Shown here in pieces: positions 1 to 8,422 of a stretch of DNA of 11,568 nucleotides. The notes below the pieces were generated by a model that made no database searches, was not told the DNA's origin, and worked only from the letters and a program-made list of their open reading frames with translations. The stretch spans positions 1-11,568 of the forward strand of contig CALSCQ010001043.1 of assembly GCA_943704525.1 (NCBI GenBank), given 5' to 3'. The position numbers were made by a program, and so were the translations under genes. This DNA comes from Pigoraptor vietnamica (taxonomy: Eukaryota > Opisthokonta > Filasterea). Position 1 is the stretch's first letter. Each line of letters begins with the position of its first letter.

Positions 1-172
1 GGGGAGTGTCAATGTACTAGCCAATCCGTGCATTCTGTTTCATGCGCATTCTTCGTTCGGCCGCCCGTTTTTGCACATGACTGTCCCTGTCCAAGTTTCA
101 ACGTTTCTGCCGTAACTCCCGCCCGCACCTCCATGTGCTCATCCCTCACATTCGTCCTTCGTGCACATGCAG
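1..172 (+). other. Probable 3' part of an intron upstream of the repeat-protein exon
   Basis: The reading frame of the next exon is open through this stretch, but its first 48 codons look like translated intron. They are rich in Cys, Phe, Pro and Ser, the frame opens on GTG and not ATG, and there is no similarity to the Lys/Ala/Ser-rich protein that follows. The stretch is pyrimidine-rich (several CCC, CTC and TTC runs) and ends in GTGCACATGCAG, a good 3' splice site after base 172. A second AG at 174 could also serve. No donor site is identifiable, so the upstream exon lies to the left of the window. Confidence 0.55.
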
Positions 173-2559
173 AGCCCCGCCAGCTGAAGGATGACGAGTG
201 CCCGCTCGTCATCATGATCCAGTGGACTGCGGGGAAGACGTTCTCCGAGGGCGACAAGCGCATCTACTTTATCGAGAAGGGCACCAAGATATCCCGCACT
301 GCCAAGGAAACGAGCACGCTCGCAATGCCGGAGGCCGCCCTCGCGCAGACGGCCGACCGCGCCAGGCTCAAATCCGACGCCGCCAAGTCGCCCAAAGCGT
401 CCCCCATGTCGTCGCCGGCGGTCGCTCCAAAGGCAGACAAGGAGAAGGCGGCGCCCCCATCGCCCGCCCCGGAGGCCAAGAGCGACACGCCGGAGAAGAA
501 GCCAAGCCCGCAGCCCCTCCGCAAGACGTCCGCTGTCGACGTCGACGGCGCGTCCAAGCTGTCCACCGCCAGCGCCGCTGCGAAAGAAGAAACGACGCGC
601 AAGCTTTCGACGGGCGGCGACAATAAGGACGAACCCCCTCGCAAGCTCTCAACCGGTGGCGACGGCAAGGCCGAGCCTCCGCGCCTCCGCCCGCTCTCCG
701 TCGCCGTGGACGGTCCGCGGGCCACCCTCTCTCCTGACTCCACGTCGCCGCGCGGCAGTGCGACCTCTGCGTCGCCGGCAACTCAGCGTCGCGGCTCGAA
801 AGAGGCGTCGCCGATGACGGAGCGCCGTGCTTCGAAGGACGCGTCTCCGCTTCCTGAGCGCCGCCTCTCGAAAGACGTGAGCGAGTCGCCCGCGTCTGAG
901 CGTCGTCCGTCGCGTGAAATCTCCCCCATTCCCGAGCGCAAGATCAGCGGCGTGGGAGTGGCCGTGCTGCCGAGATCGCCGCGGGACAGTATGGTCTCGC
1001 CAACTGCGCCGTCAAAGTCGCCGCGCGCCAGCATCGCGGAAGAAGGGAAGGAGGCCGCCGAACCGAAGCCGTCTGCAGAGAAGGCGGGAAAGGACGAGGC
1101 CGCGCAGGCAGACGGCTCGGCCGCATCGTCCGTTAAGGCGGCGCGCGAAGCCCTCGCCAAGGTGGAGGGTCCGGGACGATTGGGCAGTGTTGGATCGCGC
1201 ACATCGGTGCCGTCCGGAGAGGTCCCCCCGCTGAAGGCGGTCGGTTCGCGCACGTCGATGGTGTTGCCGGCGGGCGAGATCCCCGCCTTGAAGTCGGTTG
1301 GATCGAGGACGTCGATGGTGCTGCCTGCCGGTGAGATTCCAAGGCTGTCCAGCGTAGGCTCGCGTACGTCCATCGTCGTGCCGAAGAAGGAGGAGGAGGA
1401 ATCGCAAGAAGGCACAAAGGACTTCCGTAGCATGCTGAAGGCCGTCGACAAGACGCCGGGCTCGCCTGCGCTGAAGCACGTGGGGAGCAAGGTGGACGCC
1501 GAATCACCGGCGTCGCCGGCGCTCAAGCCCGTCGCGAGCAAGACGGAGGACTCTACGTCCCCGCTAAAGGGCGTAGCGGGCAAAACGGACGGGGAGGCCA
1601 CGGACGCAAAGTCGTCGCTCAAGCCGGTCCCCAGCAAGGCCGACGCGGACGATTCCAAATCCCCTCTCAAGGGAGTGGCGAGCAAGTCGGACGCCGACGC
1701 AGACGCGAAGTCGCCCGCCCTCAAGTCCGTCGCAAGCAAGACGGATGGCGAATCCAAGTTCCCTCTCAAGAGCGTTGCGAGTAAGACGGACGAGACGCCG
1801 TCGTCACCCGCGCAGAAGCATGTCTCTAGCAAAGCGAACGGTGACAGCAAGCAGGGCGCCGACGCTGCGGCGGATGCGAAGGCGGCCCTAAAGCCGGTCG
1901 CGAGCAAGGCGGAGGCCGAATCCAAATCTCCCCTGAAGGGCGTCGCCAGCAAAACGGACGGAGAGACTGCCGAGGCCAAGTCCCCTGCGCTGAAGCACGC
2001 CGGGAGCAAGGTGGACGTCGACGCATCGAAGTCGCCGGCGCTCAAGCCCGCGGCGAGCAAAACGGACGGCGATTCGAAGTCGCCGCTTAAGGGCGTCGCG
2101 AGTAAGACGGAGGAAGCGTCGTCGTCCCCAACGCTCAAGCCCGTCGCGGGCAAAACCGACGGCGATTCGAAGTCGCCGCTTAAGGGCGTAGCGAGTAAGA
2201 CGGAGGAGGCGCCGTCGTCGCCGGCACTCAAGTCCGTCGCTAGCAAGACAGAGGAGGCGGCTAAGTCCCCGGCGCTCAAAGCTGTGAACAGCAAATCGGA
2301 CGCTGACACATCCAAGTCGCCGCTGAAGACTGTCGCGGGCAAGGCGGATGTAGAGGGAGCCGAGGGCAAGTCGCCCGCGATCAAGCGCGTGGGAAGCAAG
2401 TTGGAGGTCGAAACGCCCAAGTCGCCGGCGCTCAAGCCCGTCAACAGCAAGACGGACTCTTCCGAGAGCGCGCCTGCGGACAAGGCCAAGGCCGATACGG
2501 CGGAGGTGACCGATGCGGCCGACCTTCGCAGCCGATTGAAGCCCGTCAACAAGAGTTGA
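173..2559 (+). CDS. Last exon of a large disordered repeat protein with a possible Ras-association domain end (5' partial)
   Basis: About 795 codons, closed by TGA at 2557-2559. Seen: (i) 175-290 encodes PRQLKDDECPLVIMIQW and IYFIEKG, which resembles the last strands of a Ras-association (RA) domain (DDECPL, then a hydrophobic strand, then F-[IV]-x-[EK]); only this end would be in the window. (ii) 291-780 is Ala/Pro/Ser/Lys-rich and holds two copies of RKLSTGGD (598 and 640). (iii) 787-948 has four R-R-x-S sites alternating with Ser-Pro. (iv) 1180-1383 has four copies of VGSRTS in units of about 19 residues. (v) 1420-1440 encodes DFRSMLK. (vi) 1462-2520 has about 20 units such as SPALKPVASKTDGDSK and SPLKGVASKTEE. 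(vii) The C-terminus is DLRSRLKPVNKS. The repeats look intrinsically disordered and rich in proline-directed phosphosites. A Ras-regulated scaffold or a cytoskeletal protein is an inference; I recognise no named orthologue. Confidence 0.78.
787..948 (+). repeat. Four-copy R-R-x-S / S-P protein repeat
   Basis: Within the repeat-protein exon the protein reads RRGS, RRAS, RRLS and RRPS at intervals of about 12-15 residues, usually with K/R-[DE] and a Ser-Pro (ASP, ESP, ISP) shortly after, and ends in ERKIS. R-R-x-S is the classic consensus of PKA and other basophilic kinases, and SP is that of proline-directed kinases. The codons differ between copies, so this is an old duplication kept at the protein level. 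Confidence 0.8.
1180..1383 (+). repeat. Four tandem VGSRTS units
   Basis: Four copies of VGSRTS begin at about 1189 and follow at 17-19 residue spacing. The two central units are nearly identical (VGSRTSMVLPAGEIP, then ALK or RLS). The last unit runs into an acidic KKEEEE patch. The unit is distinct from the SP-LK repeats downstream, although both have the order V-x-S-[RK]-x. Confidence 0.8.
1462..2520 (+). repeat. About 20 tandem S-P-(A)-L-K-x-V-x-S-K-x-[DE] units
   Basis: Units of 14-25 residues share the core SP(A)LK-x-V-[AGNS]-[SG]-K-[TVAS]-[DE], followed by a variable acidic/Ser linker. Two subtypes tend to alternate: a short SPLKGVASK form and a longer SPALKPVASK or SPALKHVGSK form. 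SPLK fits the CDK/MAPK consensus S-P-x-K. Some units have lost the serine or proline (SSLK, FPLK, AALK). A 93-nt period is nearly perfect between 2068 and about 2210, indicating a recent duplication of one long plus one short unit. Confidence 0.85.
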
Positions 2560-2695
2560 ACGACGCATCATAAAATATGGTAACAAATCGGGGCATACTG
2601 TATATACGTATATTTGCAACCGCTCGCACGCCGCCACGGTACAACGCACGCGCACGCACGACCGCTCACGCGCGACACCGGCGCCGGATCTTTAC
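2560..2695. other. Convergent 3' intergenic spacer
   Basis: 136 bp between the stop of the repeat protein (+) and the stop of the GT49 gene (-). The start is locally AT-rich (ATAAAATATGG at about 2570, TATATACGTATATT at about 2600), which could hold the poly(A) signal of the left gene. I see no gene here. Confidence 0.4.
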
Positions 2696-4104
2696 TCACA
2701 GCCCGGTCCGCTTGTTCTGTTGGGTCGCGTCCCACTTTGGCATTCCGACGAAGCGAGAGGCGACCGAATCCTTCGGAATTTTGAAGTGTCGGTAGATTAG
2801 CCGCCGGAGCATGTAGAGGTACTGCCGGTTGATCTCCCGCTGCCGTGCCTCGAGGTCGGTCGCTTTCGACAAGAGCATCTGGTGAGGATGGTGCACGCCG
2901 AAGACGCTGGGGACCGTCCAGTAGCGGTAGCCGAGCGCCCAGAGGAGGAAGCAGTGCGACTGTTTGTCGCCACCCCAGAAGGTGAACCACTCGTTGAACC
3001 CGGGGAATCGCGCAGTCTTCTCGACGATGTAGAAGGGCTCGTAGTCCTCGTGATACGTCGACTGCGGCCACGCGGCCACGTCCGAGCCCTGCGCCCAGCG
3101 CTCGTACTCGGTGCAGCTGCGGACAGGACAAGACGCACATTGAAATCGGTCAGCATTCGGATTGAATTGCACAGAAACACGGCCGCTCCTCTGACGCAAT
3201 GAAGTCGGGAGGGCGCCGGCATCGCTGCTCACCTGTGACCCGCCGCATATATCATCCATTTCGACGGGCGGCTGCTGTTCCTCGCGAGGCTCTCGAGCAT
3301 ATCGCCCTTGTTGCGCGGAAGGTTCGACGTGTCGGCGGTCACGTCGTACGAGTCGGCGCCGAACTCGAAGCATGGGACGACGAGCAGGCGCTGCCGATCG
3401 TCCGCCTTCGCCCTTGCGTATTCGGCGCGCAGGACGGCGTAGCTGCCGGTGGACAGAACAAAGTCGCTGTCAAGAATGAAGATGCCGTAGCCCTCGTCGT
3501 TCGGAATGCGTTCCGTGAGTATGTTCCGCATTGCGTTGATGGGGTAGTAGTGCGACCCGTGCGCGCGAACGAGCAGCACGGCCGTGTTCGGGTTCTTAGT
3601 GAGCAGCGGCAGCTGGGCGAGGATGTCCGTGACGCATGCGTCGTTGTCGCAGTAGACACCGACGACCGCGGGCCCGTCCCAGGAGTTCCGGCATAGGGCC
3701 ATGATGTTCACTCGAGAGCCCGACGCCGCCATACACAGCACAATATCGTCAGGTTCGAGCGTGAGCGAGTCGAACACGGGCGTTACCGACACGTTCAGTG
3801 GCCTCGGTTCCAACTGCACCATCTTCATGCGCGCGACCATACCGAGGTCGCTCATCGATGCGTCCGCCAGAAGCGTCGCCCATATCTGCTGGTGAGGGAG
3901 CGCGGGGCCGATCCGAGTTTCGAACGGGTTCAGGGTGACAACGGACTTCGTTGTGCGAAAGAAGCCGGCGCTGCCGCCCGACGGCACGTCGCACTTTCCA
4001 TTTGCGCATTGAGGCTGCGCGGTTTGGTGGCCGAAGAGGACGACGAGCGCGACGAGTGCGAGCGGAATGAGAATTCGCCGCCAAGCGATGCGAATGATGA
4101 TCAT
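2696..4104 (-). CDS. GT49-family (LARGE/B4GAT1-like) glycosyltransferase, type II membrane protein, two exons
   Basis: Exon 1 is 4104-3233 and exon 2 is 3116-2696. The intron (3117-3232) has donor CACAG|GTGAGC and acceptor TGTCCGCAG|C, joined in phase 2 to give about 430 aa. The start is the ATG at 4104; the GTG two codons upstream is ignored. Seen: a basic N-terminus (RIAWRR), then one membrane helix at about residues 11-26; a luminal domain with SWDGPAVVGVYC (about 140), HYYPINAMRN (185-194) and ILDSDFV with a D-x-D motif at 212-214; then, in exon 2, YEPFYIVEK (316-324), FNEWFTFWGGDKQSH (331-345) and VHHPHQ (365-370). This order of W-x-GP, YPIN-x-x-RN, DxD, EP[FY], a [NG]-x-K segment and a late H-x-x-H is that of GT49 enzymes, which add GlcA or GlcNAc to glycans in the Golgi. 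Donor and acceptor sugars cannot be read from sequence. The gene is divergent from the GT25-GT2 gene. Confidence 0.8.
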
Positions 4105-4884
4105 GGTCACCTATTCGTCGCACGCTGCCCGCGACGCACAAAGCACGTCGGCACTTGTGCGCTATGAAGTAACCGGCCGACCGGCTACGTGGCCATCTGA
4201 GCCGCTGGTGGCGGCCCTTCGTGGAACGACGCGCTCAGAAGTCGGTGTCGCAGGGACGGTCGCCGATGTGGCGCCGTAGAATCGGTTTGAACTCTCCGAA
4301 ACGCGTGTCAGTTGCGACAGACTGTTTGACACCAGTCCTGACCTCCGTCAGGTGCCTCTCGAGTGAACGACACGACAATTATACTCTACAGCCCACTCGG
4401 CAGAGGAAAGCCGTCACGAAAAACGTGCGAGTTGCGATAGTGACACATGCGCCTCCAGTTTCGGCAATCGGTGGTCTGCACCCGACTTCCCAATTTGGCT
4501 GTGTCTGACTGTCAAAAAAGGAAATTAATCTTTCCCGGGGGCGTTGGGCCATGGGAATAAATTGACAAATCGCCGAAAATTCCCAGGGGAATTGAACGAC
4601 GCCAGAATGTGGTCACCTCCTGTGGCCGTCACGCCCGTCGAGCGCGTGCTGCTGCCGCTCGTTCTACACGCGTGCACATCTCCTTCTTCTTCTCGCTCTC
4701 AAACCTTTCTCGCGAGCGAGGGACGCCAGTGACACGTGCCCGGCCGTTATTGTGGCTACCAATTTCACAACGGGGCATCCGATTCGGTCAGCCGAACAAA
4801 ACTCGCCGTCGACGTAGTCACGGCGGTGGCACCCACGCGTTACCGCCGTTGGCACTTTGCCGGGGCCGGCGCACGTCTCCCGAG
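4105..4884. promoter_or_regulatory. Shared divergent 5' region of the two glycosyltransferase genes
   Basis: 780 bp between the two start codons, presumably holding both promoters and 5' UTRs. No coding sequence is supported. The frame of the right-hand gene is open back to 4609, but no ATG occurs in it before 4885. The middle (about 4500-4600) is visibly more AT-rich than its surroundings (GTCAAAAAAGGAAATTAATC, GGGAATAAATTGAC) and contains a perfect 16-nt palindrome at 4578-4593. No convincing TATA box or initiator could be assigned. Confidence 0.5.
4578..4593. promoter_or_regulatory. Perfect palindrome AATTCCCAGGGGAATT
   Basis: Seven-base arms AATTCCC and GGGAATT are separated by AG. The site lies in the AT-rich middle of the divergent spacer, about 290 bp upstream of the right start and 475 bp upstream of the left start. 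The symmetry suggests a site for a dimeric DNA-binding protein. No factor is assigned. Confidence 0.35.
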
Positions 4885-6720
4885 ATGTTGCGGCGGCGGC
4901 TGGGCAATGCTGGGCGCGCCGCGTGGGGATTGCCACTGCACCTTGTCGTCATCTATATTGTCGCTTTCATCCTCGTGGCGGATAATGTTCGCATGCACCG
5001 CGAAACCCGGAAGGGACTGCTGGCGCTCGACGCAAAACACGCGAAGCACGGCCACGAGGAGCTCGGGCATGCCTCCGCGCGCGAGTGGCTTCGTGGCAAC
5101 CGTCAGCAGAGGAACAAAGACGGCGACAACGACGGTTTGGTCCACGTTAACGACTACTTTGACCGCGTCTTTTACGTGAACAACGACGAGGAGACGGAGA
5201 AGCGCGATCGCATGCGCGCAATGTTCAGCAAGTTCGCCATCGAGGCAGAGCGCTTCTCAGCCGTCGACCAAGACGACCCCGACGTCGTACGGGACTACAT
5301 AAAATACATGCGTCAGCAACCGGCGAACGAGCAGCGACGCGCCGGCGCCGCCAAGAAGGCGTTTCAGGACCGCGCCGAGTTTGCCTTCCTGCGGACGGCC
5401 GCCGGGATCATCAGGGAGTCGAAGCAGCGCGCGTACCGGCGTATCCTGTTGCTATCGGACGAGGTGCGATTTCACCGGGACTTCAGCGCCGAGTTTGACC
5501 GCAAGGTGCGGCTGCTCCCGGAAAACTGGAGGCTCCTCTACCTCGGCGCGATTCAGCGACAGTGGGGCGAAGGCGCGCTCACGTGGGACCAGTCTCGGAG
5601 TCGCGAATTTTATCACCCGCTCGTCACGGACGGCGCGTTTGCAGTGGGCATCGACTCGTCGGTGTTTGACATTTTGCTCTTTGAGATTTCGAAGGACTTC
5701 AACACGTTCGCCTTGGGGGCGCTGAACGCCGTCGCCGTGCCGTACCACAACGAGTCGTTCGTCTTCTATCCCAACCTGGTCATCGCCGGCGTCAACAACA
5801 GCGTCGACGTCACGGTCGTCACGCGAGAGAGCACTCGCGCGCGAGCCCTCGGCTGGAATCCGGCCATGTACACGCTCATGCCGCCACCAATGCCGCTGCC
5901 GAAGGTGTGCATTGTCATGACGCTCAAGGACGCGGACGACACGCTCGAGTACTCGATCAAGTCGCTCCTGCGGCAGACGTATTCGAACCTCGAGATTGTG
6001 GCGGTCGACGACCTCAGCGCGGACATGAGCGTCCAGGTGCTGGAACGCCTCGCGGCCGCCGACAAGCGGATCGTCATCGTGCGGAACGAGTTCAACCGCG
6101 GCACGTACCTCTCGCGCAACGTCGGCCTCATGTCGTGCACCGGGGAGGTCTACATGAACCACGATGCCGACGACATTGCCGTTCCCAACCGCATCGAGGT
6201 TCAGATCCAGCCCATCATTGACAATCGGGCCGACATCACGATCTCCAACTTTATTCGCTCGCACATCGGGCTGGACGACCTGCGCCACGAGCCCGCCGAG
6301 GTGTTGCGGCGCGCGCAACTGGCGCGAGTGCACAAGCACCCGGACGGCGAGTGGATGTACTGCTGTCGGGAGAAGGTCGGCCTCATGACGACGATGGTGC
6401 GCATGACCGTCTTCAACGAAATCGGAAAGTTTGACAGCACGCGCTTCTCCGGCGACGCCGAGTTTATCGAGCGCTACATGGCCCGCGTCATGAAGATATT
6501 CCTGTCGGAGGGGTCGTTCAACGTGCACTCGTTCCTCGGGCAGCTGACGACGTGGCGGCCGTACATCGAGCGTATCAATTCGACGCTCATTGTCGCTGCC
6601 GACCTCAAGACGAGCCTCTCGCGAGTCGTTCCGATCAAGGGCGATGAACGCAACGCTTACGAAGCGCGATACCGCCAGCGACTCGTGGCGCAGGCGAACA
6701 GCCGCCCTCGCGGAGTGTAG
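4885..6720 (+). CDS. Two-domain glycosyltransferase: degenerate GT25-like module plus GT2 module, type II membrane protein
   Basis: 611 aa with no intron. ATG 4885 is the first ATG of the open frame, has a purine at -3, and places a membrane helix (LPLHLVVIYIVAFILV, about 16-31) right after a basic N-terminus (MLRRR). Seen: residues 90-280 resemble GT25 (DYFDRVFYVNNDEETEKRDRM, then AERFSAVD, then ILLLSDEVRFHRDF at 188-201, then NWRLLYLGA). GT25 enzymes normally have an E-D-D-type acidic motif where this protein has S-D-E. Residues 339-480 are a GT2 GT-A fold: PKVCIVMTLKDADD, SLLRQTYSNLEIVAVDDLSAD (DD at 375-376), and HDADD (426-430), the metal/nucleotide-sugar motif. Downstream, IGKFDSTRFSGDAEF matches the acceptor-side GT2 signature. 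The protein probably acts in the Golgi lumen; its substrates are unknown. The GT2 half looks catalytically complete, while the GT25 half may have altered or lost activity. Confidence 0.83.
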   Translation: MLRRRLGNAGRAAWGLPLHLVVIYIVAFILVADNVRMHRETRKGLLALDAKHAKHGHEELGHASAREWLRGNRQQRNKDGDNDGLVHVNDYFDRVFYVNNDEETEKRDRMRAMFSKFAIEAERFSAVDQDDPDVVRDYIKYMRQQPANEQRRAGAAKKAFQDRAEFAFLRTAAGIIRESKQRAYRRILLLSDEVRFHRDFSAEFDRKVRLLPENWRLLYLGAIQRQWGEGALTWDQSRSREFYHPLVTDGAFAVGIDSSVFDILLFEISKDFNTFALGALNAVAVPYHNESFVFYPNLVIAGVNNSVDVTVVTRESTRARALGWNPAMYTLMPPPMPLPKVCIVMTLKDADDTLEYSIKSLLRQTYSNLEIVAVDDLSADMSVQVLERLAAADKRIVIVRNEFNRGTYLSRNVGLMSCTGEVYMNHDADDIAVPNRIEVQIQPIIDNRADITISNFIRSHIGLDDLRHEPAEVLRRAQLARVHKHPDGEWMYCCREKVGLMTTMVRMTVFNEIGKFDSTRFSGDAEFIERYMARVMKIFLSEGSFNVHSFLGQLTTWRPYIERINSTLIVAADLKTSLSRVVPIKGDERNAYEARYRQRLVAQANSRPRGV

Positions 6721-6968
6721 ATTGTGGAATGAGACTTTCGCGGCGCGAAATTTTCCTTTTGTGCGTGCGCATGTGTGCGTGTGCGTTGCGCTTCGCTGCG
6801 CGCGGCGTGCGTTGCTGCAGTGTTCGGCGTGTGCGCGTTGGGTTTGCATTGTTTGCATTGTGCGCAATACGTAATCATCAACAGTTGTGACTCTTGCCAA
6901 CCACACATCACTCAGACCAACCCACGTTTAGTCACTGCGCGTGAGCGACTTGCGAAGCCAAACACCAA
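6721..6968. other. Convergent 3' spacer
   Basis: 248 bp between the stop of the GT25-GT2 gene (+) and the stop of the LisH-WD40 gene (-). It contains TG/GC-rich low-complexity stretches (GTGCGTGCGCATGTGTGCGTG, partly repeated) and TTTGCATTGTTTGCATTG. No gene or clear poly(A) signal was found. Confidence 0.4.
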
Positions 6969-8376
6969 TCATCGCCAGAGGATGACCTTGTGGTCAAAGC
7001 CGCACGACACGAGCACGCCTTCGCCCGCGGCGAACGAGACGTCCCGCACGAGGCCCTTGTGACCCGAGAGCTTGGCCACCGTCTTCTCTGTCGCCACGTC
7101 CCAGACGTAGATGCACATGTCTTGCGACGTCTGCGATTGAAAACCAAAATTAGCACGAACGGATATCATTGAAAATTTTTTAGACACTTGCATAATTGTC
7201 TCACCGCGAAGATGTAGTGGCCCGAGGGGTGCCAGCAATGGCGCGGCTGACTGTACTCGTCGTTCGTAGCACCATAGAAGTTGCGGACCTGCCAAGACGC
7301 CGTCCCGTAAACGTTAGAGAAGGCACTTCGTACAATGTCGCAGCGAATATGACTGAGTCGACGATCCCTGTCTCCGTCTCTCACAGGCGCATCATATAGC
7401 ACGAGATGACGCGCAGTGACTCTTAAGTGCGAATTTACCTGCTCTCCCGTGTCGCGCAGAAACAAGATGAGGCGATCGCGGTCTACGCGCGAGCGTGTGA
7501 GCCCAGACACAGGCGCACGGATAGTGCGCAGCACGCGCTCTAGCGGAGCAAAAACACGCACCCGTCGACACGAGGATGTACTTGTCGTCGGACGTCGGGC
7601 TGTACGAGAGTTCCATCGCGGTAAAGCTCACCCAGTCGTCACCGTATGCATTCATGTTCATCCGAGTCCGCTGCGCACCCTCGCATTAGAGACACACCGC
7701 AAAAGACGGCCACACGGGCGACTCGCGCTCAGGACGTGTGCGACGGGCGACCCACCGAGTAGCTACCGGAAGTCACTTCAACGAAATAGAGGTAGTTGTC
7801 CTCGCGCACGGCGACGGCAAGCTCCGTGGCAGCCTATAATTACAGAGCGAAGCCAGCGTTGAGTTTGGGATCCCGCGTGTCTATTCGCAGCGCGCGAACA
7901 GCGGAGTGCTCACCTTGTTGAAAGCGATGGCCTCGACGGCTGTGTCGAACGACAGCTTCCGCTTGAGAGCAAAGGGGCCGCTGCCGTCCGACTCGCGCCT
8001 GATCCGAGAGATGCAAGTCTGAGTTACACATGACGTAGCGGCAACTGTTTCGTGACAATCTTCTGCGCCACTGTTCGCACTCACGCAAGACAGTATTTCC
8101 CTCCTCCTATCTTCAAAGCCGGCACAAACGGACGACGCAAGCCAACACAATACCCACGCGTAGACGCACACCGTCTTGTCGTACGAGGCCGTCGCAAACA
8201 TGCACCCGTGGGATGCCCAGCGCACGCGCACGACGTACTTCGCGTGGTCCTTAAACTCCTGGAGCACATCGCCCGTGGATGCGTCGACGATGGCGACGAC
8301 GCCATCCATGCCTCCGGTGAGAATGACATTGCTAAACAAGTGAAGGGATGCGCGGTGAGTAAGTCGCGAGCGTGAC

Positions 8377-8422
<46 letters not shown>

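Noticed and set aside
1462-2520. Repeat array considered as a CRISPR or satellite DNA
   Set aside because: The repeats are degenerate at the DNA level, conserved at the protein level and fully in frame within one exon. There is no constant repeat/unique spacer pattern.
783-2552. A 589-codon open frame antisense to the repeat-protein exon
   Set aside because: It is the mirror of a GC-rich, codon-biased repeat array in which TTA, CTA and TCA are rare in the relevant frame. The sense frame has the coherent domain and repeat structure; the antisense product is only a Ser/Leu repeat.
4105-4110. Start of the GT49 protein two codons upstream at 4110
   Set aside because: That codon is GTG. The ATG at 4104 is the first real initiator and leaves the basic tail plus anchor intact.
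4337-4352. Small hairpin CCTGAC-CTCC-GTCAGG in the divergent spacer
   Set aside because: A 6-bp stem is expected by chance in several hundred bases. There is no adjoining U tract and this is a eukaryotic locus, so a terminator or attenuator reading has no support.
4609-4884. A 92-residue N-terminal extension of the GT25-GT2 protein
   Set aside because: The frame is open but contains no ATG before 4885. The extension is Arg-rich and domain-free, and would bury the membrane anchor.
5452-6906. A 484-codon open frame antisense to the GT25-GT2 gene
   Set aside because: The sense strand has unmistakable GT2 motifs and a membrane anchor. The antisense translation is Arg/His/Asp/Val-rich, typical of the complement of a GC-rich gene, with no domain visible.
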